24,000 nt of DNA from Campylobacterales bacterium (GTDB taxonomy: Bacteria > Campylobacterota > Campylobacteria > Campylobacterales > Sulfurovaceae), in the NCBI GenBank assembly GCA_016937075.1, contig JAFGWQ010000030.1:1-24000 (forward strand), in the 5' to 3' direction. A model generated the notes under the pieces. The model was not told the DNA's origin, made no database searches, and saw only the letters and a program-made list of their open reading frames with translations. This document shows, in pieces, positions 1 through 7,384 of the stretch. Within the stretch, counting starts at the first letter, position 1; each line of letters opens with the position of its first letter. Both the position numbers and the translations under genes were made by a program.

Positions 1-1
1 A

Positions 2-553
2 GAGCTTAGATGCGGTGACGTTTTGCTCAATTGGGAAAATGGGAACTTGATAGATGAGCCATACCATTTGGTGGCAAATCTGCCATATTATATCGCCACT
101 CATATCATCCTAAAAGCACTAAAAGATAAAAATTGCCAATCAATATTGGTAATGGTGCAAAAAGAGGTTGCAGATAAATTCGCGGCTAAGCCAAAACAAA
201 AAGAGTTCTCTTCTTTGTCCGTATTGGCAAGCAGCGTAGGAGAAGCCAGTGTATGCTTTGATGTGCCGCCAAGCGCATTTGTGCCGCCGCCAAAAGTGAC
301 ATCGGCGGTTTTGAAAATAACCAAAGAAAGATCGCTTGAAGATGAAAGATTTGAAGAGTTTTTACGAACTGCATTTGCACAACCTCGAAAAAAACTCATA
401 GGTAATCTCTCAAATATTGTAGACAAACATATGCTTGAAGAAAAATTTAATGCACTTGAGATGGATACGAACATAAGACCTCATGAGGCAACCTTAACAC
501 AATACAAACATATATATAATTTTATAAAGGAAACTTTTAATGGAAAACAATAA
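2..553 (+). CDS. rsmA: 16S rRNA dimethyladenosine transferase RsmA/KsgA (3' part, 5' end outside window)
   Basis: RsmA uses S-adenosylmethionine to dimethylate two adjacent adenines near the 3' end of 16S rRNA, a late step in 30S maturation. The frame is open from base 2, so the start codon and the N-terminal SAM-binding motifs lie outside the window. Seen here are the catalytic NLPYY motif (around bases 80-95), the substrate loop with VPPSAFVPPPKVTSAV, and the C-terminal helical domain containing RTAFAQPRKKLIGNL. About 183 residues are present of a family length near 270. The stop overlaps the rnj start by 14 bases, which indicates translational coupling. I recall an rsmA-rnj-kpsF order in Helicobacter pylori. 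Identification is firm. The internal TTG at 23 is not a real start. Confidence 0.95.
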   Translation, partial: ELRCGDVLLNWENGNLIDEPYHLVANLPYYIATHIILKALKDKNCQSILVMVQKEVADKFAAKPKQKEFSSLSVLASSVGEASVCFDVPPSAFVPPPKVTSAVLKITKERSLEDERFEEFLRTAFAQPRKKLIGNLSNIVDKHMLEEKFNALEMDTNIRPHEATLTQYKHIYNFIKETFNGKQ

Positions 554-2591
554 AGACCATACAGACAATACAACAACGCAACAGCGGAGCCAAAATCCAC
601 ATCGCAGGCATCCAAATCCACACAGAAGCAATAAACCGCAAACAAGCAATAAACCGCAAACAAGCAATACACAACAAGAAGGCGAGAATAAAGAACAATC
701 ACGTCCATACAAACCAAAGAAACCGAACTTTAGACAAAAAAGCGGCAACAGACCAAATACAAACGAAAACCAGCCTCAAGCCAACAAAAATCCAAATCCT
801 TCACATAGCAGCAAAGGCGACAGACGCAAAAATCCAGTAACTGTTAGCGAAGAAATGAATAGATCACTGCAAGCTAATAAAGCAGCTCAGGATCTCAGAA
901 TGAATCCATGGAAAATGATCGATGTAAATAATAATGCGAAAGTTAGATTTACTCCGCTTGGCGGACTTGGAGAAATCGGCGGAAATATGGCGGTTATCGA
1001 AACAGAAGAAAGCGCTATTATTTTTGACGTAGGGATGAGTTTCCCTGATGAGACAATGCACGGAGTTGATATCCTTGTGCCTGATTTTTCATATCTTCAT
1101 AGTATCAAAAATAAAATCAAAGCGATTATCATTAGCCATGCCCATGAAGACCACATAGGAGCTATGCCGTATCTATTTAAAGAACTTAAATTCCCAATAT
1201 ACGGGACACCATTGGCTTTGGCAATGATAAAAAATAAATTTGATGAACATGGGCTTAGGGACGATAGCAAATATTTTAATTTTGTTACAAAAAGACAGCC
1301 ATACCCAATAGGAGATTTCATTGTAGAGTGGATGCATATGACTCACTCGATTGTCGACTCTAGCTCACTTGCCATACAAACTCCCGCTGGAACACTTATC
1401 CATACTGCGGATTTCAAGATGGACTACACTCCGATAGATGGATACGGTCCAGATTTGCATCGTTTGGCATATTATGGATCTAAAGGCGTATTGTGTCTGT
1501 TTTCTGATAGTACAAATTCACACAATCCTGGTTTTACCAAAAGTGAAGCGACCGTAGGCAAGACATTTGATCATATATTTATGACCACCAAAGGAAGAGT
1601 GATAATGTCAACGTTCTCTTCAAACCTTCACCGCATATACCAAGCTATGGAAAAAGCCACAAAACATGGCAGAAAAATATGTGTAATTGGCAGATCAATG
1701 GAGAGAAACGTGGAGACCACCAGAGCTTTAGGGTATGTTGATATTGCCGATAAGCATTTCATAGAAGTACATGAAGTTGCCAAATATCCGGATAATGAAA
1801 TACTCATCGTAACTACGGGCTCTCAAGGCGAAACTATGGCGGCACTGTTTAGAATGGCAACAGACGAGCATCGTCATATCAAACTAAAACCAAGTGATGT
1901 AGTTCTTATTTCAGCTAGAGCGATACCTGGGAATGAAGGCTCGGTATCGAAATTGATGAACCATATAGTAAAAGGCGGCACTACGGTGCATTATACTGAT
2001 TTATCAGATATGCATGTATCAGGGCATGCTGCGCAAGAAGAGCAAAAGCTTATGCTTCGTCTTGTACAACCTAAATTTTTCTTGCCTGTACATGGCGAAT
2101 ATAACCATATAGCACAACATGCCAAAACAGCTGTTGCATGTGGTGTTGATGAGAGAAATATCCTTCTTATGAGCGACGGGGATCAAGTAGAAATTACTCC
2201 TAAATATATCAAAAAAGTCAAAACTGTCAAAACCGGCAAAACATACATAGACAACCAAAACAATATAGCTATCGAAAATGATATAGTACTCGATAGACAA
2301 AAACTAGCCGAAGACGGTATCATAAACATAGTAGCTCAAGTTTCGCAAGAAGGGCAAAAAATAGTAGGTAAACCGATCATAACAAGTCATGGATTGGTAT
2401 CTAGTAGAGAGATGAAAAAATTTACTAATGATATAGAAGTTTTGCTAGAAACCATGCTTGCGTCTTTGAAACCCGAAGTCTTAAGAGATCACAAAGCAAT
2501 AGAAAATGAGATACGAAATGCCGTGCGTAAGCATGTTATTAAAATCAAAAAACGCTATCCTCTTATCATACCGACTATTTTTATAATCTAA
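540..2591 (+). CDS. rnj: Ribonuclease J (metallo-beta-lactamase / beta-CASP) with long low-complexity N-terminus
   Basis: RNase J is a zinc-dependent 5'-3' exo- and endoribonuclease for mRNA decay and rRNA processing. The 683-residue product has three parts. Residues 1-98 are Asn/Gln/Pro/Lys/Arg-rich and look disordered. The MBL core starts around residue 135, with GGLGEIGGNM at 141-150 and the zinc motif H200-x-H202-x-D204-H205. The beta-CASP and C-terminal parts follow, with SDSTNS, TGSQGETMAAL and SGHAAQEEQKL motifs. Firmicute RNase J is about 555 residues, so the N-terminus is an addition of about 130 residues, as in Helicobacter, where RNase J works with the DEAD-box helicase RhpA. The start ATG sits inside rsmA behind AAGGAAA. 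An 18-base tandem repeat lies in the N-terminal coding part. kpsF follows after 9 bases. Confidence 0.95.
   Translation: MENNKDHTDNTTTQQRSQNPHRRHPNPHRSNKPQTSNKPQTSNTQQEGENKEQSRPYKPKKPNFRQKSGNRPNTNENQPQANKNPNPSHSSKGDRRKNPVTVSEEMNRSLQANKAAQDLRMNPWKMIDVNNNAKVRFTPLGGLGEIGGNMAVIETEESAIIFDVGMSFPDETMHGVDILVPDFSYLHSIKNKIKAIIISHAHEDHIGAMPYLFKELKFPIYGTPLALAMIKNKFDEHGLRDDSKYFNFVTKRQPYPIGDFIVEWMHMTHSIVDSSSLAIQTPAGTLIHTADFKMDYTPIDGYGPDLHRLAYYGSKGVLCLFSDSTNSHNPGFTKSEATVGKTFDHIFMTTKGRVIMSTFSSNLHRIYQAMEKATKHGRKICVIGRSMERNVETTRALGYVDIADKHFIEVHEVAKYPDNEILIVTTGSQGETMAALFRMATDEHRHIKLKPSDVVLISARAIPGNEGSVSKLMNHIVKGGTTVHYTDLSDMHVSGHAAQEEQKLMLRLVQPKFFLPVHGEYNHIAQHAKTAVACGVDERNILLMSDGDQVEITPKYIKKVKTVKTGKTYIDNQNNIAIENDIVLDRQKLAEDGIINIVAQVSQEGQKIVGKPIITSHGLVSSREMKKFTNDIEVLLETMLASLKPEVLRDHKAIENEIRNAVRKHVIKIKKRYPLIIPTIFII
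627..672 (+). repeat. 18-bp tandem direct repeat inside the RNase J N-terminal coding region
   Basis: The unit AGCAATAAACCGCAAACA occurs at 627-644 and again without a gap at 645-662, followed by a partial third copy starting AGCAATA at 663. It encodes repeated S-N-K-P-Q-T. The unit is a multiple of three, so copy-number change would keep the reading frame. Just upstream the protein also repeats an NPHR element. Confidence 0.85.
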
Positions 2592-2600
2592 AGGATTGCT

Positions 2601-3566
2601 ATGAACTTGCTAGAAATTGCAAAAGACACACTTCTTACAGAAGCTTATGCTCTAGAAAAAGCTTCTCAAATGCTTGATGATGCTTTTGTGCAAACAGTTG
2701 AACTTATTTTGTCAACAAAAGGAAAGCTGGTCATAGCAGGAGTTGGAAAGTCTGGGCTCGTAGGAGCAAAAATGGCTGCTACGTTTGCTAGTACCGGTAC
2801 ACCGTCATTTTTCTTACATCCCACCGAAGCACTACATGGCGATCTTGGGATGATAGGCTCCGGCGATACTGTACTTGCAATTAGTTATAGCGGTGAGAGC
2901 GAAGAGCTTGCCAAGATACTACCTCATATCAAACGCTTAGATATTCCCCTTATCGGCATGACAGCTTCGAAAGAATCTACACTAGGTAGATATGCCGACT
3001 TGGTGATCCCGATCAAAATTCACAAGGAAGCTTGTCCTTTGGGAGTTGCCCCGACTACATCAACTACGCTTACAATGGCAATGGGAGATGCATTAGCCGT
3101 TGCCCTGATGCATCGCAGAGGCTTTAAGCAAGAAGATTTTGCCTCTTTTCATCCAGGAGGAAGTCTGGGCAAAAGATTGTTTATCAAAGTCAAAGATATC
3201 ATGCGCACAAACAACCTGCCTATCGTAAAAGATAATACAACGCTTAAAGATGCTATTGTAGTAATGAACGAAGGCAAGCTTGGCACTGTGCTAATAGTTG
3301 ATGAAAATGAAAAACTAATAGCGCTGTTAAGCGATGGAGACCTAAGAAGAGCATTGGCAAAAGATGATTTTGATCTAACATTGCCGGCTATAAATTATGC
3401 TTCATTAAATCCAAAAAGTCATAGAGATATAGAGCTTTTAGCAAGTGAAGCATTGGCATTGATAGAATCTATGCGCATTCAGCTTTTGCCTATTACAGAC
3501 CATGATGAGCACATTGTTGGCGTGCTGCATATACACGACCTAGTCAATGCCGGCATAAAAAGCTAA
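2601..3566 (+). CDS. kdsD: D-arabinose-5-phosphate isomerase, KpsF/KdsD family
   Basis: The enzyme interconverts D-ribulose-5-phosphate and D-arabinose-5-phosphate, the first committed step to Kdo for lipopolysaccharide or capsule. The 321 residues carry an N-terminal sugar-isomerase (SIS) domain, with AGVGKSG at 46-52, the HPTEALHGDLGM block at 73-84 and FHPGGSLGKRL at 183-193. Two CBS domains follow, at about 199-255 and 264-320. Length and order fit KdsD/KpsF/GutQ. The start ATG has an AAGGA site. rnj lies 9 bases upstream and a pseudouridine synthase 8 bases downstream, so it belongs to the same operon. With no capsule genes in view, KdsD for LPS core Kdo is more likely than a capsule-specific KpsF. 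The assignment among KdsD, KpsF and GutQ rests on this context. Confidence 0.93.
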   Translation: MNLLEIAKDTLLTEAYALEKASQMLDDAFVQTVELILSTKGKLVIAGVGKSGLVGAKMAATFASTGTPSFFLHPTEALHGDLGMIGSGDTVLAISYSGESEELAKILPHIKRLDIPLIGMTASKESTLGRYADLVIPIKIHKEACPLGVAPTTSTTLTMAMGDALAVALMHRRGFKQEDFASFHPGGSLGKRLFIKVKDIMRTNNLPIVKDNTTLKDAIVVMNEGKLGTVLIVDENEKLIALLSDGDLRRALAKDDFDLTLPAINYASLNPKSHRDIELLASEALALIESMRIQLLPITDHDEHIVGVLHIHDLVNAGIKS

Positions 3567-3574
3567 GGAAAAAT

Positions 3575-4363
3575 ATGCGAATAAATAAATATATATCTCA
3601 TCATACAAAATATTCAAGAAGAGATGCTGATGAACTTATCAAGGCAGGAGAAGTAAAGCTTGGTCGTCAAATTTTGGACGATTTGAGCTATGAAGTGCAG
3701 CCCGATGATAATATTTATGTCAAAGGAAGATTGGTCGAAAAACGCACTGAGATCACTGTCATAGTTTACAATAAACCAAAAGGCGTGCTTGTCACCAAAA
3801 AAGATGACAGAGGAAGAGCTACTATATACCACAAGCTCTCCGGTAAATACAGGCACTTCATTCCTGTCGGCAGATTAGACTATGCATCGGAAGGTCTTTT
3901 GATACTAACTGATGCGCCAAGAGTAGCTGAGATCCTAATGAATAGTCCGTTACCTAGGGTTTATAACATAAAAATAGACAAGCCTTTTACGCAGGAAATG
4001 GCAGAAGCTATGAAAAATGGCCTTGTGCTTGATGATGCCAGAGCCGGCGGCCATGAAAAAAGCAATATCACAGATATGTCGTTTGCACCGTTTGAAAGTT
4101 ATGAGATTCGCTCAGAAAGTCCCAAATCAACAAAACTAAGGGTAACCATCAGCGAAGGTAAAAATAGGGAATTAAGACGCTTTTTTGCGCATTTTGGCGC
4201 TAAAGTCTTAGACCTAAAAAGAGTAGCTTACGGAGAAATAGAACTAAACAATCTACCTACAAACAAAACCAGGTATTTTACCCGCAAAGAGTATGACGAT
4301 CTACATAAATTTATGAAAGCTCAAGCAAAAGAGACAAACAAAAGAGCACCTAGAGAAAAGTAA
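3575..4363 (+). CDS. rRNA pseudouridine synthase, RsuA/RluB/RluE/RluF family
   Basis: The product isomerises a specific uridine in rRNA to pseudouridine. It has 262 residues: an N-terminal S4 RNA-binding domain (about 1-48, starting MRINKYISHH), then the catalytic domain with the GRLDYASEGLLILTD motif. In that motif D102 is the expected nucleophilic aspartate. The block EGKNRELRRFF near residue 194 is another family signature. Length is near E. coli RsuA and RluB. Which rRNA site is modified cannot be read from the sequence; RluB (23S helix 89 region) is the usual automatic name. The start has AAGGA 6 bases upstream. The stop overlaps the rarA start by one base (TAATG), which suggests coupled translation. 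Confidence 0.92.
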   Translation: MRINKYISHHTKYSRRDADELIKAGEVKLGRQILDDLSYEVQPDDNIYVKGRLVEKRTEITVIVYNKPKGVLVTKKDDRGRATIYHKLSGKYRHFIPVGRLDYASEGLLILTDAPRVAEILMNSPLPRVYNIKIDKPFTQEMAEAMKNGLVLDDARAGGHEKSNITDMSFAPFESYEIRSESPKSTKLRVTISEGKNRELRRFFAHFGAKVLDLKRVAYGEIELNNLPTNKTRYFTRKEYDDLHKFMKAQAKETNKRAPREK

Positions 4364-5547
4364 TGAATCTGGCCATAAAATATCGTCCACAATCTCTTGA
4401 TGATATCGCTGGCCAAGAACATTTGCTTGGGCCTGAGGGGGTTTTAAGAAAACTTCTTGATGCTAATGCCATATCCCATGCATTTTTTTATGGTCCAGCC
4501 GGATGTGGCAAAACCTCACTGGCAAGAATTATTGCCAAAATTACAAAAAGTCCTTTTTATGATATGAATGCAACGACGCTCAAAATAGAAGAACTTAGAA
4601 CTATTTTTAAAAATCACACAAACTCACTTCAAAAACCGCTTATCTTTATAGACGAAGTACATAGGTTAAGCAAAACTCAGCAAGAGGTACTTTTGCCTTT
4701 TATGGAGAGATATGACGGAATTATACTCGGGGCTTCGACTGAAAATCCATACTATACGCTTACTTCTGCCGTGCGTTCAAGATCTTACCTATTTGAGCTT
4801 CGTCTTCTTGATAATGAACAAATGCTTGCATTATTGGAAAAAATAGTATCAAAAGAAAATATGCAAATAACCGATGAAGCCAAACAATATGCGGTGCATT
4901 CCAGCTCCGGAGATGCAAGAGCGATGCTAAATCTGCTTGACAGTGCTTCAAGGATCACTGACCTCATAACACTTGATTCGCTTAAGTCTCTTCGTCCGTT
5001 TGCCCTGCAAAGCGGCAGCAGTGAAGCCGGCACACATTATGACCTGGCTTCTGCGCTCATAAAAAGTATCAGAGGAAGCGATATAGATGCCGGGCTGTAT
5101 TATCTTGCAAGACTTATAGAGGGCGGAGAAAATGCTGCTTTTATAGCCAGAAGGCTTGCTATACTAGCTAGCGAGGATATAGGAAATGCAAATCCAAATG
5201 CCCTAATGCTTGCCAGTAGTGTATTAAATATAGTTGAACATATAGGATATCCTGAAGCCAGGATCCCGCTCTCGCAGCTTGTCATATATCTAGCCTCGTC
5301 TCCAAAATCAAATAGTGCCTACGCAGCTATCAATGATGCGCAAAAATGCGTTCAGCAAGGACAAATATTAGCAGTGCCCTCACATATCAAACCAAATTCT
5401 AACGAGTACTTATATCCACATAATTTCGGCGGCTGGTGCGAACAAAAATATCTCGAAAAACCGATATCTCTTTATAAATCAAAGCTCATTGGATTCGAAA
5501 AAACACTTAACGAGTGGCATGAAAAAATAACTTTTAAGACAAAATGA
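4363..5547 (+). CDS. rarA: Replication-associated recombination protein A (RarA/MgsA), AAA+ ATPase
   Basis: RarA is a clamp-loader-like AAA+ ATPase of the WRNIP1/Mgs1 family that acts at stalled replication forks. Of the 394 residues, the N-terminus MNLAIKYRPQSLDDIAGQEHLLG is the typical family opening. Walker A is GPAGCGKT (44-51, K50), Walker B is IFIDEVHR (D97, E98), and a sensor-1 region reads GASTENP. The C-terminal tetramerisation part contains ASEDIGNANP and the NFGGWCEQKYLE block. Many homologues are 420-450 residues, so this one is slightly short, but no motif is missing. It is translated from a start that overlaps the preceding stop by one base and has only a weak ribosome site, so it probably depends on coupling. 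It is the last gene of the operon. Confidence 0.93.
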   Translation: MNLAIKYRPQSLDDIAGQEHLLGPEGVLRKLLDANAISHAFFYGPAGCGKTSLARIIAKITKSPFYDMNATTLKIEELRTIFKNHTNSLQKPLIFIDEVHRLSKTQQEVLLPFMERYDGIILGASTENPYYTLTSAVRSRSYLFELRLLDNEQMLALLEKIVSKENMQITDEAKQYAVHSSSGDARAMLNLLDSASRITDLITLDSLKSLRPFALQSGSSEAGTHYDLASALIKSIRGSDIDAGLYYLARLIEGGENAAFIARRLAILASEDIGNANPNALMLASSVLNIVEHIGYPEARIPLSQLVIYLASSPKSNSAYAAINDAQKCVQQGQILAVPSHIKPNSNEYLYPHNFGGWCEQKYLEKPISLYKSKLIGFEKTLNEWHEKITFKTK

Positions 5548-5559
5548 CCTTCACGGTTG

Positions 5560-5606
5560 AATCACATTTTTATGATATACTTTTAATTATTATAATTCAA
5601 GAAAGG
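5560..5606 (+). promoter_or_regulatory. Probable sigma70 promoter for the OmpA-like lipoprotein
   Basis: The 67-base gap after rarA is T-rich. It contains two possible -10 boxes, TATGAT at 5571-5576 and TATAAT at 5591-5596, with no clear -35, as is usual for Campylobacterota promoters. The ribosome site AAAGGA lies just before the ATG at 5615. The downstream box would put the transcript start almost on the ribosome site, so the upstream one is somewhat more plausible. Confidence 0.45.
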
Positions 5607-5614
5607 ATATATTT

Positions 5615-6337
5615 ATGACAAAAAAATTAAAAACTTCACTACTGGCATCAGGTGTCACTATAGCGCTACTGGGAGGATGTGCGCAGCAAGGTTTGGTTGC
5701 TGACGATTCATACAACAGAACAAAAACAGGGGCTGTTGCAGGAGCGATCGGCGGTGCGATCATAGGTGCTACTACAAAAGGGCACAATAAAGGGCAAAGA
5801 GCACTCATAGGTGCACTCATAGGTGGAGCTGTAGGAGCCGGTATAGGATATAGCCTAGATCAACAAGCCAATGCAGTGGCACGTGCTTTGGGTACGGGCG
5901 TTAGCAATGATCCGCTGGCAGAACTTGACCCAAATAGAGAAATTATAGTAACCAAAACAGATTCTTATGTCAAAATCACATTTCGTGATAGCATGATGTT
6001 CGCTGTCAATTCTGCTACGCCAAGATCATCTGCACAAAGCAAAATAAACAAGGTAGGTACCGTACTTCAACAATATCCTCAAACCATAGTGCAAGTAGCA
6101 GGATTTACTGATAATACCGGAAGCTATAGCTACAACCAAAGCTTATCAGAAAGAAGAGCTAATAGCGTAGCTCGTGCTTTTGAAAATGCAGGAGCATCTA
6201 TGGTATCAGCGATCGGATGCTCATATAATGCACCGATTGCGCCAAACACAACGGCATCAAATAAATCACTTAATCGTCGCGTAGAGGTATATTTGTATCC
6301 AAATGAAAATGCACAAATAAACCCTTGTCAACAATAA
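5615..6337 (+). CDS. Outer-membrane lipoprotein with glycine-zipper and OmpA-like peptidoglycan-binding domain
   Basis: The 240-residue product begins with a lipoprotein signal peptide with lipobox LGGC (C22). The mature start is therefore a lipidated cysteine, followed by Ala-Gln, which favours outer-membrane sorting. Residues about 38-82 form a glycine-zipper segment of repeated GxxxG patterns (GAVAGAIGGAIIG, then GALIGGAVGAGIG). Residues about 115-232 form an OmpA C-terminal domain with GFTDNTGSYSYNQSLSERRA, the expected peptidoglycan (diaminopimelate) binding region. The layout matches YiaD-type lipoproteins, which tether the outer membrane to the wall and can affect beta-barrel assembly. 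It is monocistronic: it has its own promoter and a hairpin follows the stop. Confidence 0.9.
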   Translation: MTKKLKTSLLASGVTIALLGGCAQQGLVADDSYNRTKTGAVAGAIGGAIIGATTKGHNKGQRALIGALIGGAVGAGIGYSLDQQANAVARALGTGVSNDPLAELDPNREIIVTKTDSYVKITFRDSMMFAVNSATPRSSAQSKINKVGTVLQQYPQTIVQVAGFTDNTGSYSYNQSLSERRANSVARAFENAGASMVSAIGCSYNAPIAPNTTASNKSLNRRVEVYLYPNENAQINPCQQ

Positions 6338-6354
6338 AAACCTATTTTTAAATT

Positions 6355-6386
6355 GAGACTGGTAATAAAAGTTATCAGTCTCTTTC
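6355..6386. terminator. Hairpin between convergent genes, possible bidirectional terminator
   Basis: GAGACTGGTAA (6355-6365) pairs with TTATCAGTCTC (6372-6382), an 11-bp stem with one G-U pair and a 6-base loop. On the plus strand it is followed by TTTCTT, a weak U-tract; on the minus strand by AATTTAAAAATAGG and later TTTTTA. The right arm includes the stop codon of the minus-strand gene (6375-6377), so the hairpin overlaps that gene's 3' end. Confidence 0.55.
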
Positions 6387-7160
6387 TTGCGGCTTAATTG
6401 TTAAGCTGGCCTGTATCGGTATATGGTCTGACCTGGTGTGCCATTCACGACCTGATTTGACATGTGCTTCAACTATCTCCAAACTGCGCACATAAAGCCT
6501 ATCTAATTTAAACCATGGAATAAAACTAGGAAATGTACGACCCGGAACCGGGCGTGGCAAGCGTTTTAATTTTCTATTTTGATGCTGTATCGTCTCAATA
6601 GCATCTTTTAATGTAAGCTCTCCTGTTAAAATACGATGCACGTGCAAATTCCAATCGTTAAAATCTCCTGCTATAACCAAAGGCACATCGTGTGATACAT
6701 TGTGGCGCACATGCTCTATAAGAGCCTTCGCCTGTCTGATCCTGCTTCTCTTGAATAGTCCAAAATGCGTACATATCAGATGAATATCTCCATATTTGGG
6801 ATGCTCTACAATAGCATGCAAAACACCTCTTTGTTCAAGTTTGTGATCTGAAATATCAATATTTTGCCAAGTTTTAATAGGATATTTAGACAATATAGCA
6901 TTGCCATGGTGTCCATGCTCATAAAAAGCATTGGCACCGTAAGCTACATATGGATATATCTCGCCTTGCAATGCGCTTGTTTGCGAATGTGTATCTTTTG
7001 GCAAAGATGCATTACGGCGTTTTATATTAATATCTTGGACTTCTTGCAAAAAGACTATATCTACATCTATTTCTACTAAAGCTTCTTTTAATGTATCTAT
7101 GCGACAACCATGAACCATAGAGTAAGCTTTGTGAATATTATAAGTAGCGACTGTGATCAT
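6375..7160 (-). CDS. Endonuclease/exonuclease/phosphatase (EEP) family hydrolase, YbhP-like
   Basis: This is a metal-dependent phosphodiesterase or phosphatase of the DNase I / exonuclease III / inositol-phosphatase fold. From the ATG at 7160 it has 261 residues. Visible catalytic elements are ATYNIHKAY (N8), FLQEVQD (E40), THFGL (131-135), GDFNDW (165-170) and RSDHIPI (D245, H246). There is no signal peptide or membrane segment, so it is probably cytoplasmic. The next upstream in-frame start, a TTG at 7172, has no well-spaced ribosome site; the ATG at 7160 has GGATAG nearby. It is divergent from a cardiolipin synthase. E. coli has a similar neighbour pair, ybhP (EEP) with clsB, which hints at a lipid-related substrate, but the substrate is not known from sequence. 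Confidence 0.85.
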   Translation of the reverse strand: MITVATYNIHKAYSMVHGCRIDTLKEALVEIDVDIVFLQEVQDINIKRRNASLPKDTHSQTSALQGEIYPYVAYGANAFYEHGHHGNAILSKYPIKTWQNIDISDHKLEQRGVLHAIVEHPKYGDIHLICTHFGLFKRSRIRQAKALIEHVRHNVSHDVPLVIAGDFNDWNLHVHRILTGELTLKDAIETIQHQNRKLKRLPRPVPGRTFPSFIPWFKLDRLYVRSLEIVEAHVKSGREWHTRSDHIPIQASLTIKPQERD

Positions 7161-7227
7161 AAATCTATCCAACCCATCAATGAAATCTTGAGTAGTATCT
7201 CATTTTCAATAATTATATCATTAAGAT

Positions 7228-7266
7228 AACAAATTTGATATAAAAATATTTTACGTAAAATTTGTT
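7228..7266. promoter_or_regulatory. Palindromic operator-like region between divergent EEP and cardiolipin synthase genes
   Basis: AACAAATTT (7228-7236) and AAATTTGTT (7258-7266) are perfect 9-bp inverted arms 21 bases apart. Nested at 7248-7261 is a perfect 14-bp palindrome, ATTTTACGTAAAAT. The region also holds -10-like stretches (GATATAAA). Position between divergent genes suggests a regulator site. No regulator gene is adjacent. Confidence 0.5.
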
Positions 7267-7359
7267 TTTATATAGGATAAAGGCTATCAAGTCTAAATCT
7301 TGTCTCCAAGTAAACCAACAGCAAAACGACACTGAAAATCAAACTAATATAAATGATGA

Positions 7360-7379
7360 TATAATTTTTAAAGTAGGAG
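7360..7379 (+). promoter_or_regulatory. -10 box and ribosome site that decide the cardiolipin synthase start
   Basis: TATAAT lies at 7360-7365 and AGGAG at 7375-7379, 5 bases before the ATG at 7385. The strong ribosome site supports that ATG over the in-frame TTG at 7262. If the -10 is used, the leader would be very short. Confidence 0.5.
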
Positions 7380-7384
7380 CATAT

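Noticed and set aside
100..474. 124-codon minus-strand open frame opposite rsmA
   Set aside because: Lies wholly inside a conserved methyltransferase gene; composition is that of a shadow frame.
627..672. Tandem repeat as a possible CRISPR array
   Set aside because: No spacers, only about 2.5 copies, and in frame inside rnj.
481..748. Minus-strand open frames with a repeated V-Y-C-L-F-A pattern opposite the RNase J N-terminus
   Set aside because: They are the reverse reading of the 18-bp repeat and A-rich coding of rnj; no ribosome site and no family match.
7262..7384. Upstream TTG extension of the cardiolipin synthase frame
   Set aside because: Hydrophilic, no ribosome site, crosses the palindromic promoter region; the ATG at 7385 has AGGAG and gives the normal family length.
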